Assembly (NCBI GenBank): GCA_026419785.1 | Contig: JAODTK010004721.1 | Span: 124,001-188,000, forward strand | Direction of reading: 5' to 3' | DNA from: Sclerodactyla briareus | Lineage: Eukaryota; Echinodermata; Holothuroidea; Dendrochirotida; Sclerodactylidae | Length of the DNA stretch: 64,000 nt | Part shown: positions 25,196 to 36,121 of the stretch, one piece after another | Numbering within the stretch: the stretch's first letter is position 1 | Layout: each line of letters starts with the position of its first letter | Notes under the pieces: generated by a model | The model's database searches: none | What the model was told of the DNA's origin: nothing | The model's input: the letters and a program-made list of their open reading frames with translations, nothing else | Program-made: the position numbers and the translations under genes

Positions 25196-28100
25196 CTAAA
25201 GTATTATGCATGACAAAGCGATCCCGCGAATATTCCGATAGTTACTAGCCAACTCCTTTAAACCTGAAACATTGACATGGAAGACATTTATCAACCAATG
25301 AATACCAATAACATTGTTTTGTTTTATTCTTCAGCCATCAATGCAAAGCCATTATCAACTAAGTACCCAGTTACTACTCACAGAAGTTTCTGTAGCTGGT
25401 CACATTGCGTCGCAAACCATATGATATCTCTCATTTCCCCGTTAGTCATCTTTCTCGCTCCTTCTCCGATCTCCATACTTCAGCGTGTTCAACGCCGGAA
25501 GCAGAGATTCGATTGTAGGAAAATAGTGGTATTGTTGACGAACCGCTTGAACACTTCTCCAAATATACACGGTCAATGGTACCTACGATATGATAAAATA
25601 TACTATATCATTTTACAGAAGACACACTGTATTATATGGAGCCACTGGTGATTTAATAATTTCTCGTCTGCGGTGTTCCCCTTCCCAGTTGGGAATATCA
25701 TAGGAATCCCTCTCAGATGAATTTTGCAACGATATAACTTAATGACGCCGTTGGTGTAAGAACATGGCTCATGTAGTACAACACTGCCCCTAAAAGCGGC
25801 AAACTTCATCTGTAAAGCTAAACCGCCAGTAACAGATGGGTCCTTAAAGGCCTGTGAGCAATTACACGGGTTTTCAGGCTAGGTCAATACCAGGCACTTT
25901 ACTCACTATGTTTGGGAGGCCTACCCCTTTCGTGGCATCCATTCCCTATTTGTTTTCTTTCTAGATATGCTTGCGTTGTCTACAGTACGTATTATTTACC
26001 TTTGATCATCTGCTCTATAGGAGAAGAGAGCGTCTATGAACGCCATGATCTCCCTTACACCCATCACATCGAAGAACTTCTTCTTCTCAAGAACATATTC
26101 GGCATGTACTGAATAAAACAAACATGTGGTGAGTAATTCAGGATCGTACCATTCCGTATTACTCACGTTATTTTTGGAGGCTGCTTCAAGAAGTTGTATT
26201 GTTGACCTCTGTAATAGCCGATTATGCCTCTCTGTGATGGGTACCCTTACTCCCGACACCAACATATTTATGCTGTGCAGGAAAATTGCCTCGTCATTTT
26301 CTTGCTCAAGGATGCAAAGAACCGCAAACTTCTCCCGGTCTTTTGTGCTTTGCAAATGTTCGATAATGATCTTTGAAGAAAAGGGGTTCATTCAACCAGG
26401 CGAATCGATAGACATACTGAAGGTCGAATGGATCGATGTGACGCAAAAATGTTTCCAGGAAGCAGCAGTAGGTTGGTGTGGGGTCATCACCTCTTCAAAC
26501 AAATCTTTCAGCCACAGTGACGTTCTAGTGTCATCAGCAGCAATGAGATCCGCGAGATGGTGAGCTGCATACAACTCACAAAATAGTTTATGATGGAATT
26601 CACTTCAGTTCTATGTTGAATGTTGAATGAAGTTGGTATACCTCTCCATCAAACCAGATACCAATACGAATATACTGCTCACAAGATCTTTTCCAATGCG
26701 CTCGCAAATTTATTTCTTATCCCACATGATAGATTGGCGATGACTACTCAAAGCATCAAAGGCTATTCTGTCCAATTCTTTATGTTCCTCTTCCATCATT
26801 TCAAATTTCCTGACATTCTCATCTTTAAGTTTGTTTCTCATATGAGTGTGGAAACACGATATAATGTATTTGAAGAACGTTGTGACAGATTTGAATGTCT
26901 CAAAATCCTCTCTATCGTGCGTCATGTGTGCGAACAGAACAAAGAACAGAGGTACTTGACATATGTTCCCAGGACGGGGTTTTCTTGTAACTTCTCTTTG
27001 ATGGTTTTGATGATACTGTCGTCATCTCTACGAACCACTGCCTTACGAATATAAATATCACGCGACCTTTCATTGAATCCCGTCAAACGTATGCGATTTT
27101 CTAATGTCTTACTGTTATTCCCTTTGGCAGGCAAGATACTCTCGATGTTACCACTACCAAAGCGTTTTGAACATGTCTCTCTCTTCAGTATACGGTAGAC
27201 GTCACTTTCATTGCTCTCTTGATCTGGGTATTTCATCAAACCTCCAACACAATTAACAGCGATTTAGTTTGGCTTAAGTATTCGAATACTTTCCTCTTTT
27301 AGGGGGGAGTCTCTGGGAAGAAGGAACCTGCTTTATAGCTGTGTAGATCGACTGAACGTTACCCAGTTGCCGCAACCGCAGGTAAATCAATATATCAACC
27401 TCTTTCAATGGTGATCCTCTAACAGCGTTGCACCAGTCATATGCAAACTGCAGGCCATGGTTGACTTCCTTAGCCTGGATCCCCCTCTATCAACTGTCGC
27501 TTGTTCCCGACCCTCATCCGAGCTATGATATCTTGTTAGGAATTTATAGGGTTGTTGTTCCCATTTGTTTGTTGTGGGACTCATCACTAGGGCCTCTATA
27601 CCACCTTCAACGTAAATGGTATTCACACAGTATAGTTTTTCCTTGATGTAAGGAATTGGTAACACTGAGTCGCAGAGAACTTCATATTTGGTTTCAACTG
27701 GCTGATGAAATTTTCCACTTGGTCTCCTGGCTCTGTAAATTAATAAATGCGACTAATAAGACATTTATGATCATTTGGTAGATATACATATCAAGAGGTA
27801 CTTATTATTCCTTCAATAAATATTGAATGTGCAATATTACATCAGAACCCACTAATGACAGTGGTTATCGAAGAGTGACAGATCACAATTAACGTTAAAC
27901 AATAGGCATGTTACTAAACAGCGTTCAATGTTTGCCTAAAGTTATCCACCCTAGTAACTCCATCTTATCGGGCAGCTTTTGAAACTCCGCCCCCAACCAT
28001 GCATAATTGACATCTCGTAGGAACACCATTCTTATTTGGCATCACCAGTGTCAACTACACCAACACGGCACGAGTGAGGCAGAAACTCACCTCAACATGT

Positions 28101-31100
28101 GCACCTCCGACTGGCAGATTCAGGATGGACATAGAGTGCTCATGTCCACTCCAAAGACTGCCAGACACCCTGGAAACCCTCATGCCAAAAAATAACCCCC
28201 CAACGTGCCACCAGTAGCTCCTAGGCTCCTAGCTAACCAGTCCGTCCAGGACCCGCCTCCAAGAGGGTGGGCGGCGGGAACTAACCTTAAGAAGGTGAGC
28301 ATGGTCGCTAGTTAATACCCAAAATAGTAAGTTTTGGGGAATTCACCAGTACTCCCCTTACAGCCCAAACACTCACTGCCTGTATTGCAAGAAGCTTGCA
28401 GGTGGAAGTCCTGCAGAGGGCACATCCCTCCAGCAAGACTATGCCACCAAGCACAGCCTGTGGGACCTAGCGCCCCCTGCCCGCTGATGTAGGCTACAGG
28501 AGATGTGCTGTCTGCGAAAGTTTCAGGCTTCTGTCCTCTCTCCTGCACAGGAGCTTGAAAACTCACAGACCCGCCTCCAGCTTCAAATGCTGTACATGCT
28601 GGCTCGCCTCCGGCGCTGACCATGCCTAACAAATGATCCAGTTCTCACCGGACATGCCAACGCAACCCGGATGTATCCGACGTCGACCGCCTGTACTGGC
28701 TGGAGGAAACTTTGTCGGACGGGCTCGCCGCAGTCCGCCACCACGCTAGGACAGGACAAACCCAGGGACCCTAGGAGAGGTTCCCCAAAGCCGTCGTGAA
28801 GAACTGAGGAGGTGGGACAGGAGAGGACATCTATGCAGAGACAGAGGGTACGATCCTATCCCTACTCGCAATCCCTCCCAAAGGCCAAAGCCTGACATGA
28901 GTCAAGCCCAATGGCCGAGCGAGGATTGCCGACATCCCCACCTCCAGAGACTAAACTCTCAGGGAAGGGAAGTAGGGTCAACTCAAACCCCGAACACACT
29001 AATGACTGGGAAGGGGACAGCCGCAAACACCCATTCCGACCAATCAGGCTATGGACTGCTAATTAGTCCATCCCCCTGTGGCTGCTGGCGCGACTCTGCC
29101 AGGATCCGCTGATTGGCCAGGAGTGGCAAACAGTGGAATCGTCCTCTCGCCATCTCAATTCGACCCCGGTGCCTGTAGCACGTTGGGGGATTAGCTTTCA
29201 GGCATATTTGTTCCGTTCCATGAAATTCCTACTACGGCTTCCACTGATACTAACCTTTGTGTTTGTTAAAAAAAATAGTTCATAGTACCACTGCATATTG
29301 TGAGATAATTGCGGAACAGAGGAACGATCCTCTTCAAAGCCAGGCTTTGAAGAGGATGCAGACCTGGAAACTGCACATTGTCGTCAGCAGCAAATCCTTC
29401 ACTAGGTACACCCAATGAGCCAATGTTTCTTAGGGGCGGAACCTTGATGTAGGGTTCGAGGAGGGGGAGGAATTGAACACAGACGACAACTTGCAAATAA
29501 CTACCCCTCGTCTGGCGAGAAGGCAAAATATATCATTTTTGAAGTAGTTGGTATGACCGGACCGGCACCTCGATCTCCCGACTCTCTACAAGATACATGT
29601 GCCAACCAATCGGTATGCGCGAACGAGAGTGTATGCCACTATATTCCACTGGCTAAACTCGAATACTACCATTTCAACGCACATGCCAGCATCATTACGT
29701 TCTAATAAAAAAATAAGATATTAAACGCATTATGTCAAAATAACATGTATTTTGGTTTTGATATGAAGTCGGCTAGGATTTCAAAGAGCCGTTACTTTCT
29801 CGCCGGGCATAGGTGCTTTAAGCGTGTAATATTAACCCTAAAATAACTGATGGAAAGGGATTGTATTGATTAGTGAGTGAGTCATATGCGATATTCTCGA
29901 CTCTGTTTTACTGCATATATACTGAAGATGTAATATTATTAGATCGCAAACAAGTGAGTCATCTTTCGTAAAATCGTACAATACGTGGCTAGGTGACATA
30001 AACTCTTCGGTTCACCCTGAAGTATTTTGACACTTGATTATACGGTGTTTTGACAATGAATAACCCGATATCAAAGATTCCTGACACCATAGCAGTATGT
30101 TCGTTCCCAACTCAAAGAGTTTCCTGTGGGAACTGAAAATGTGGATAGGGTCATTTTCACAACTGATATCGTGAGATGGAAATCGGTTTTTCTGCAGCAG
30201 GAGGCTTAACTATGTAGGGGTATACATAAAATTTAAATAAATCGCTACTCCAAAGTGGGTACCAATCGGGTTCAGGTCGGAGTATATTGATATGTTCAAG
30301 TATAGATGTGATTCCATATAAGAGTAATCATGTTCCTCGGGTTCGAGACTAAGCTGGCTTCAGACTCAAATAGTAGGGTATTTGTATGTGACGCAAGAGG
30401 TCCGCGGTTTCATGAATGCCAAATTCACGTGAGCTCAAACTGAGGCTAATGATGTATTCGGTCTGCTGAGATAGAGTAGGTTCTATGGAGGCAACGAATA
30501 ATCTCAATGAAAACAAACCAACAAACATTACTACGTACACCACTACGGCATTACTGCCGCATAACTGCATACCAGCATACACAGATACAGGTTATATTGC
30601 TACAAAAATCATTTGTCTCTCCGTGAAACGACGTTAATACTCAACCGGCCGCAGACACAATCATGGAATCCTAATGTATGTCAGTGCGACGCCAGCACCT
30701 ATTAATTCGTAAGTGTTTAATTGCAAGGTAATAAAACAAAGTATGGTCGGTGGCAATTATTCGGACGAAATTACAATCAACTAGGAAAATACTAGTCATC
30801 TGTTTCAAAATAGAAATAAATGTGTAGATATGCCTGCAATTCACGATGATTCGCGAAGAGTAAGGATTAAATTCGCTTTGATGAATTATTACCCCCTCAA
30901 GCTTTGCAATAATTGGAAAATTTACCTACGTGTTTCAGTAAGCATCATGCGTCGAATGCCTGGCTAGCCATTGACATTGTTGCTCAGCTTAGCAAATCAG
31001 TGAGAATTCAAGTATCATAGGAGAACATTAATTCTTTCAAATGGCATGTCGATCTCATGAATATAAGTATATTGACATTGGAAAACTAATATAAATAGAT

Positions 31101-33669
31101 TGGTTTGAAACGTAACTTGCCTCTCCTTCTGCGCCTTCTTCGTTTGAATGGTTTCGGCAATTCTTTTTCACTGAAATATAGTACATGGTGACAGGTGATG
31201 ATAGAACGTGACGAATATTAGATAGTGTGATAGAGTGCTGAATGATCAAACAGAGCAGGAGTCATTCGAGTCAATATATTATGCTTTCAGATATATGGAA
31301 CATTTCGTTCCAGCCATTAGGTAAATTATTAGTAAAACTGGTTTGAAGACTGGTTTAGTATATTGGACATAATATCACATTTACAGTGCATGTAAATGCC
31401 TGATCTAAAGTGAAGTGTTCAGTTTGAGCCAGTGGTACTTGGTAACAGTGTTGTTAATATGCTCCGTGAAATATTATTCAACCTCTGCATTACGTCTTAC
31501 TATTATTTCCAACATTGCAAATCCGAAATGTCGCATATTATGTGGTAGTCTCGGTTCTATTGTTTGCTTCGGCAAGGCCTCAATTCAACAAACAATGAAG
31601 CTCTCTCATGGATCCTTAATAGCCGCTGTCTGTGGAAGGATGTAACAGGGTGCCTCTGGTTCTCAGATGGAGCCTCTCAAGTCTATAGGAACAAACACTT
31701 CAAGAAGAGGAGGGGAATCAGGGGCGCGTCGGGTATGTGCCACCAACAATTAGGGGATGGTTGCGGCAATTGACCTTAATCGTCTTCAGTTAGAAAGTTT
31801 TGTTCGTCAGGCGTTATTTACCTTTGAACAAAGTTACTGCAATCACGACAGGAAGCAGGACTAGTAGAACCACAACTGGCACTACCCACATCGACTTCTA
31901 TTGGAATCATCTATGGGAGTGAATGAAATGAAACAATGACAACAAAATTGATTTTACAAAAGATATCTATAAGAAGAGACGGTACATAATTACCATTTCA
32001 AGAAAGCCAATGGCTCAGGAAAGTTTTTGTTCACAAACGAGGTGGGTGCAAAACCGATCTGTAATATTCAGAATAATTACTAGATCACCTTGTTCAGTAA
32101 TTCCGAACCCACCGTGAAATACGGTTCCACTGTCCACGTCTTGACCAAAGTCAGCATATGGCGTAGCCTTAAAAAGGTAGCGGTTGATTTCACATAAGCC
32201 TCAAACTGATGTGCACAAACCCGGGGTCAGGCAACATACGAATACTCCTCAAATGCTTATACCACATTCTGCTGAGTACCTGAAGTAGCTATACATTTAC
32301 CTGGAGGAACACCAGCTCTAACGTAGTATAAGAGGAAACAACCATGTGTATTCGCCAGTAAACACGGCATTCCACTGCCAGCCTTGTTTCAGTAGTCGAG
32401 AGGACGGTGAACCGCGACACTAAAGTACTGTCAGAGATCTCCCTTTCTTCTCAATGAGGAATTATGATTTGAGTAAAACGAATTGGTCATGGCGACTGAG
32501 AGGGGCCCCATTCAAGTCGTACAGAGGGCCGTATACCACGCATCGTACAGGTAAGGTTGCCTTCGCGAAGGATCTTTAGTACACAGAACCGGTCATGGCT
32601 GCATCCTTCCACAACAGGATAATTCGTGTAGGATTCACTAATGGAAGGAAAATAGCAAAAGGTAAGAGTACACAGAAGAATATTGGATGCATGCATACAT
32701 ACAGCTCACATGTGGCCCTCGTTCGGACAAGGGGTGTGCACGTATAGTGAAAAAATATAACGGAGCAAACGATTTTAATATTTGATTTAATATTCGCTTT
32801 CGAACCTATCCAGGATTCATATGCGGACATGTGTGTGACATCTTCATTAGCTCCTCTATTTCTAGAGGTAGGGTGCCCCGATTATGGCCACGTGCCCCCC
32901 CCCCCCCCGCCCCAGTTGGCACCGCCCTGTAGTCCATAGTCTAACATTATACATTTTTTAAAGGGCAGTGGTCATGTTAATATGACTTGACTTTAGTTAT
33001 TTCATATCTATTACCGTATGGCAGTCAGACCGAACTTCAGCCGATCCGAGTGCAGCGATTAGGTACAATGATATTGAAAAATTTGCCTTGGAGCATCACG
33101 AGGGGAACCGCAGGGTACTACAACGTCAATGTATCATATGTACCCTTTAGCAAACAAATTATGAACGGGATTCGAATGGGAACTTGCGAGTTCGTTCAAA
33201 ATATATCAAATAACGATCTCATCATTTCTCAAGTGAATATCCGTTTTCGTCTTTCTGTTGTCTGTTCGATTAGCATGCTGATGACACCCCTGTCAGTTCA
33301 GTTTCATTGGACATTGGCGCAAACTCACCATAAACATGAACATCATATCGTGTTTCCCGTGTTCTCCGTGTCGAATGGAGACATAGATACCTCCCTTCAT
33401 GGGTGATACGGTTTCTTGAAAGATAGTACTCCTGTGTCTACCATGTGTATGCCATCGGTTGTATAACTATATAGTATACCTTCACTAGGAACTCCAAAGG
33501 AAATCTCATCAAACTCGTTCGCGCCAACAGAACGTTTCCAAACGAAAATTTCACCACCGTCTTCCGAACACACTAGATTTTCGTTCGAATTTAGTTCAAA
33601 GTATACATGCCCAGGTTGCATTTCAGATGAGAGTTGGCCGTTTTGTATAATGAGGAAGGATTGAGCCCT
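24670..33669 (-). CDS. Membrane receptor gene: Ig-Ig-TM-NACHT-LRR (frameshifted)
   Basis: Composite model for the minus strand, 5' to 3': Ig V-like exon (33669-33329), Ig C-like exon (32637-32301), possible stalk exon (32058-31994), transmembrane exon (31897-31822), juxtamembrane exon (31170-31121), NACHT exon (27732-26167), exon 26108-26000, LRR exon 25477-25382 and terminal exon 25195-24670. Splice phases agree at three joints: TM to juxtamembrane (1/1), 26000 to 25477 (2/2) and 25382 to 25195 (2/2). Juxtamembrane to NACHT agrees if the second of two adjacent AG acceptors is used. The NACHT exon needs at least six one-base corrections, so the copy is either a pseudogene or badly polished. 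The signal-peptide exon was not found. NACHT-LRR proteins are normally cytosolic; placing one behind a membrane anchor is the notable inference. Two adjacent genes remain an alternative. Confidence 0.6.
25382..25477 (-). CDS. Leucine-rich-type 96 bp exon
   Basis: An AG acceptor at gctgaag and a strong GTGAGTAG donor bound 96 bp, i.e. 32 codons with symmetrical phase 2/2. This modular size is common for LRR exons. It reads MEIGEGARKMTNGEMRD, IIWFATQCDQLQKLL. An in-frame stop lies just before the acceptor, supporting the boundary. Phases match both the preceding (26000) and following (25195) exons. Confidence 0.5.
25700..25809 (-). CDS. Possible leucine-rich exon
   Basis: A good acceptor (tttagctttacag) precedes an open stretch: MKFAAFRGSVVLHEPCSYT, NGVIKLYRCKIHLRGIP. 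The spacing of hydrophobic residues is loosely LRR-like. No good donor is visible, and the neighbouring exons at 26000 and 25477 already match each other in phase without it, so it may be an alternative or dead exon. Confidence 0.25.
26000..26108 (-). CDS. Exon after NACHT, or read-through extension
   Basis: Bounded by a ttttattcag acceptor and an AAAG|GTAAAT donor. It reads VHAEYVLEKKKFFDVMG, VREIMAFIDALFSYRADDQ (phase 1 to 2, 109 bp). The intron separating it from the NACHT exon would be only 58 bp. Without splicing, the NACHT frame runs straight through to a stop at 25996, adding VSNTEWYDPELLTTCLFYS. Its end phase fits the next leucine-rich exon exactly, which favours it being a genuine exon. 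Confidence 0.5.
26167..27732 (-). CDS. NACHT ATPase exon of an NLR-type receptor (frameshifted)
   Basis: Starts after atttacag. The NACHT lead-in includes SVLPIPYIKEKLYCVNTIYV and EGGIEALVMSP. A Walker A-like GDPG..GKST lies at about 27487-27459, split by a frameshift. AYDWCNAV and LRLRQLGNVQSIY follow. Walker B (LLIVLE, GFDE-like, then YPDQESNESDVYR) is at 27258-27215 and a sensor-1-like VVVTSR at about 27165-27143. Then come RIRLTGFNE, IKEKLQENPVLG, VPLFFVLFAHM and the helical region MTHDREDFETFKSVTTFFKY to DALSSHRQSIMWDKK. The NLR motif HHKLFCELYAAHHLADLIA lies near 26600 and the exon closes with LLQRSTIQLLEAASKNN before a GTGAGT donor. NACHT ATPases oligomerise on ligand sensing. Evident frameshifts fall near 27702, 27470, 27315, 27235, 27165, 26960, 26680 and 26440. 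Family assignment is firm; functionality is not. Confidence 0.9.
27960..29180 (+). mobile_element. GC-rich island with zinc-finger-like coding, probably retroelement debris
   Basis: Base composition jumps above that of the surroundings for about 1.2 kb inside the large NLR-gene intron, with sharp edges. On the plus strand a frame near 28360-28450 reads HCLYCKKLAGG (C-x2-C). A frame near 28504-28566 reads CAVCESFRLLSSLLHRSLKT followed by H, a C2H2-like finger, then FKCCTCWLASGADH. Tandem zinc fingers of this sort occur at the N-terminus of some non-LTR retrotransposons. No reverse transcriptase was found. A competing 106-codon minus frame (28312-28632) overlaps, so the reading is tentative. 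A GGGCGGCGGG stem-loop sits near 28255-28281. Confidence 0.35.
29181..31120. other. Remainder of the large NLR-gene intron
   Basis: No convincing exon. Holds the perfect palindrome at 29329-29355. A minus frame at 30349-30582 has a hydrophobic stretch, VVVYVVMFVGLFSLRLFVAS, but lacks clear splice signals. Confidence 0.35.
29329..29355. repeat. Perfect 27 bp palindrome (13 bp arms)
   Basis: CCTCTTCAAAGCC, one A, then GGCTTTGAAGAGG: thirteen paired bases with a single central base. Confidence 0.85.
31121..31170 (-). CDS. Cytoplasmic juxtamembrane exon with GC donor
   Basis: Acceptor tactatatttcag, then 50 bp reading (with the G carried from the transmembrane exon) VKKNCRNHSNEEGAEGE. The lysines right after the helix are a classic stop-transfer signal on the cytoplasmic side. 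Phase 1 at the start matches the transmembrane exon exactly and the exon ends in phase 0. The donor is GCAAGT, a GC-AG type intron end, in a good consensus context. The following intron of about 3.4 kb contains the GC-rich mobile fragment. Confidence 0.6.
31822..31897 (-). CDS. Transmembrane exon
   Basis: After the acceptor ccaatag the exon reads KSM and then WVVPVVVLLVLLPVVIAVTL, followed by FK and a GTAAAT donor (31821-31816). The ~20-residue uninterrupted hydrophobic stretch is a single-pass membrane helix. The exon ends with the first base of a codon (phase 1). Two stops lie in this frame just upstream of the chosen acceptor, which supports the boundary. It separates the Ig exons from the NACHT exon in the same transcription direction. 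Confidence 0.7.
31994..32058 (-). CDS. Possible extracellular stalk exon
   Basis: A 65 bp open segment between an ATTACAG acceptor and a GTAATT donor. It reads IGFAPTSFVNKNFPEPLAFL with no stop in phase 0 and ends phase 2. Its length and position between the Ig C-like exon and the transmembrane exon suit a short linker. Its end phase does not fit the transmembrane exon (phase 0 start), so either an indel intervenes or it is not used. Confidence 0.3.
32301..32637 (-). CDS. Ig C-like domain exon
   Basis: Bounded by a pyrimidine-rich acceptor (ttttccttccattag) and a CAG|GTAAAT donor. The first half reads GCSHDRFCVLKILREGNLTC, then MRGIRPSVRLEW, giving B-strand Cys and C-strand Trp. After a frame slip and one in-frame stop between about 32420 and 32500, the second half reads SDSTLVSRFTVL, TRLAVECRVYW and TTLELVF, giving E, F (second Cys) and G strands. 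Two extra Cys before the B strand suggest an additional disulfide. Length (337 bp) fits one Ig domain. It lies between the V-like exon and the transmembrane exon in the same orientation, so it is the membrane-proximal ectodomain. Confidence 0.65.
33329..33669 (-). CDS. Ig V-like domain exon
   Basis: The minus-strand frame reads SNENLVCSEDGGEIFVWKR, so the B-strand Cys and C-strand Trp are ten residues apart, as expected for an Ig fold. It continues FGVPSEGILYSYTTDG and DTGVLSF. After a one-base slip near 33425 it reads THEGRYLCLHS, a typical F strand (E-G-x-Y-x-C). The exon ends YDVHVY followed by a strong GTGAGT donor (33328-33323), phase 1. The start at 33669 follows a weak AG acceptor and is less sure. 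This would be the outer ligand-facing domain of the receptor. A further open stretch (33949-33670) lies upstream and includes ILSCAVIGS and HEWIVPES; whether it is another Ig exon is unclear. Confidence 0.6.
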
Positions 33670-36121
33670 CTTCAGTATAAGCCAAATCACGGTCATTTTG
33701 CATGAAAGTAAACACAAGGAAACTTTGCAGGCGGTTAACCGCGAGGGTATTTAATGAACGAACCGACGTATCCCTATAAAACATCAAGCGTAAATGTTTG
33801 ACTGTGGATTCAAGTGATTCGGGCACAATCCACTCATGTTTACCCACTCTCAATTGACTGCCAGTACGAGATCCGATGACCGCGCAAGACAAAATGGTAT
33901 CCTGAACTAATTCCCGAAACACATCTTCATATTCCGCAAGCATCATCAATAACAGGAAGGGTATAGAGGTTCACTGTGACGAAAAATCATGTACAGCATG
34001 AAACATTATGCTGATATTTTCGCTATCACACTAGTATTTCTGACTTATAGCCATTAAGTACTGATTCTTTTCGCCTCGATATCGATCGCAAAATGAGACA
34101 TCTACCATTGCAGATAGGATGCGTATCACGCGAATGAATATAAATGGAATGTCTTCCTCAAAAAGCACTCACGACAATATGCGGGCTATGATTTTTTTTT
34201 ATGGTTTATCCGCAAAACGTCTAAGTCTTCTCTTTCGAAACGAACGCTGTTTTCGTGAATATGTTATTTTCACTTCAGCCTGGATACGCACACGGGGCAA
34301 CCATTGAATCCCAGTCTGAACCGCGGCCATGCGGAGGCCCTACGAGACGTAGGTACCTGTAGTCTTTGGAGGCAATTCTAATGGATCCCGGTGGCAACAC
34401 GACCACTTTTTCCTGTCGAACGACGCCTAACAGGAATTTACTGGTATAAGCTCTCTTAAGTATCGGTAGAAATACAATGGTTGAGTTGCACGAAGAGAGA
34501 AAAAAGAGCCTAAATGAGATTCACTGACCGGAACATGGTCAGTGATGTTGTGAATTACATGTGCAAAATGAATGTGTGGGACATTTTGTTACCTGTTACC
34601 ACAGTATTTACTGTATGAGCACTGGTGGTCGGGGTCGTTGATTCTGCCGGGTCGCTAAATAGGTTGCTTCATGCTCCAAATGTAAACAGTCCTATTACAA
34701 AAGAGGAACCCATTAGGATGACATGTGTTGTATTCTCCGAGTGTACAAACCTTCACCGCTCTTGCGGAATTGTAACATTAGTAGCCTTTCCGCTGCTTGA
34801 TTGATCCATGTTATACCGAAGAATGTCATTGAAGAGAATTGGATAACGCCATAAATTTCCCAGTTCCAGATATTGGCCGTTGATCACATCCGTGGGCGTA
34901 GCTTGAGAAGCTATAAGACAGAGTTACAAGGAATGGAGTATTAAACATGCATATCTTGGGACTCATGGTTTATCAGTGATTATATCTACCGTAGAAATGG
35001 AATTCTTGGACCAAAGATCTTATGTATGAATTGTTCAAGGTTTATACTGGAAATGAAGAATTTAATTGAATTGAAAACAATATTACGCGCATCCCACCCA
35101 CAATTAGATGAGTAAATGTAACAGATTAATTTATGAACGTTAATGGTAATTGTTGCATTAGGCTCTGAGAGGGAAACACCAAAACAAAATCAATATTTTG
35201 GAAAATCATTCCAGAAATGAGGAAAAAAGAAATCAAGAAACAAATGGAAATTGTACCGGCTCTGCGTAGGCGACATATAACATTTCTACAGATTTCCGTT
35301 CGTACAAGAGCTGCAAATCCTTGGCAGAATTTCGATATTTCAATCAAAGAAAGCTATAACTGAATTTCAGCTTGATATGACCAAGATGAAATTCTGTGTT
35401 CATGGGGAAAAAATGTGACCACGACCTAACCCGGAAAAGGAATAAGGTCATGTACTCATCATAGGTAAACATATAAAAGAAAGAGCTTTATATTAATATA
35501 AGTGGGGTTGAGTTATCATTGACAAGGGAATAAATGGTCATTGCATAGACGGACCCCACCAAAAAACATTAGGGTTCCAGTACTATTGGCAAATGAAGCT
35601 AACACCAAATGTCAACGGGATCAGACCATGCACTCTAGAGTGAACTTGTTTTACAAGAATTTCCTGACTTCGACCACTGTCTGTCATTGCAGTTATCAGT
35701 TTACCAGCCAATATGTAAGATTTCACGAACATTTTCAATAATACCACAAGGTAGATAATACCAAATTTCAACTGTTCACAATTCTGGCAGTCGGGTTACA
35801 AGTGATCAGCGTTAAACATGGTTGACCCAGAGGACCTCTAACATGACTCAAAATTCAGTAGGTTAATCTACTCATCATGAGGAAAAACTATCAAAAACGA
35901 TTTGGTTAGTGTACTCACCATAAATAGGCTGAACACATATGTCAGTGATTGAACTAGCGTTCGTTCAAAAATATTGCAGACTTTGACCTCTGGTGACTCA
36001 GATGACTATTAACTTGACCCCAATAGGGATCATGCACCAATATGGGGAACACAATATAACAGGTATGAGCGTATCAACTCAGACCTGATAAGCATAGTGC
36101 TTACAACCAGTCGTCACCCAT

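Noticed and set aside
26126..27054. Two 144-145 codon plus-strand frames opposite the NACHT exon
   Set aside because: They are antisense shadows of the recognised minus-strand NACHT coding sequence.
32987..33406. 139-codon plus-strand frame with an Ig-like GTMILKNL...AGYYNVNVSY stretch
   Set aside because: It lies in the intron between, and partly opposite, better-supported minus-strand Ig exons. The F-strand Cys is absent, so it is probably chance.
33670..33949. Open minus frame with ILSCAVIGS and HEWIVPES as a further Ig exon
   Set aside because: Cys-to-Trp spacing is long, no second Cys is seen and splice sites are unconvincing; left as unassigned.
35700..35771. Signal-peptide-like frame on minus (FGIIYLVVLLKMFVKSYILA) with a GTAAAC donor, attractive as first exon of the receptor
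   Set aside because: The frame has no ATG at its start (TTG at 35771) and no 5' context; the inner Met leaves too short a hydrophobic segment.
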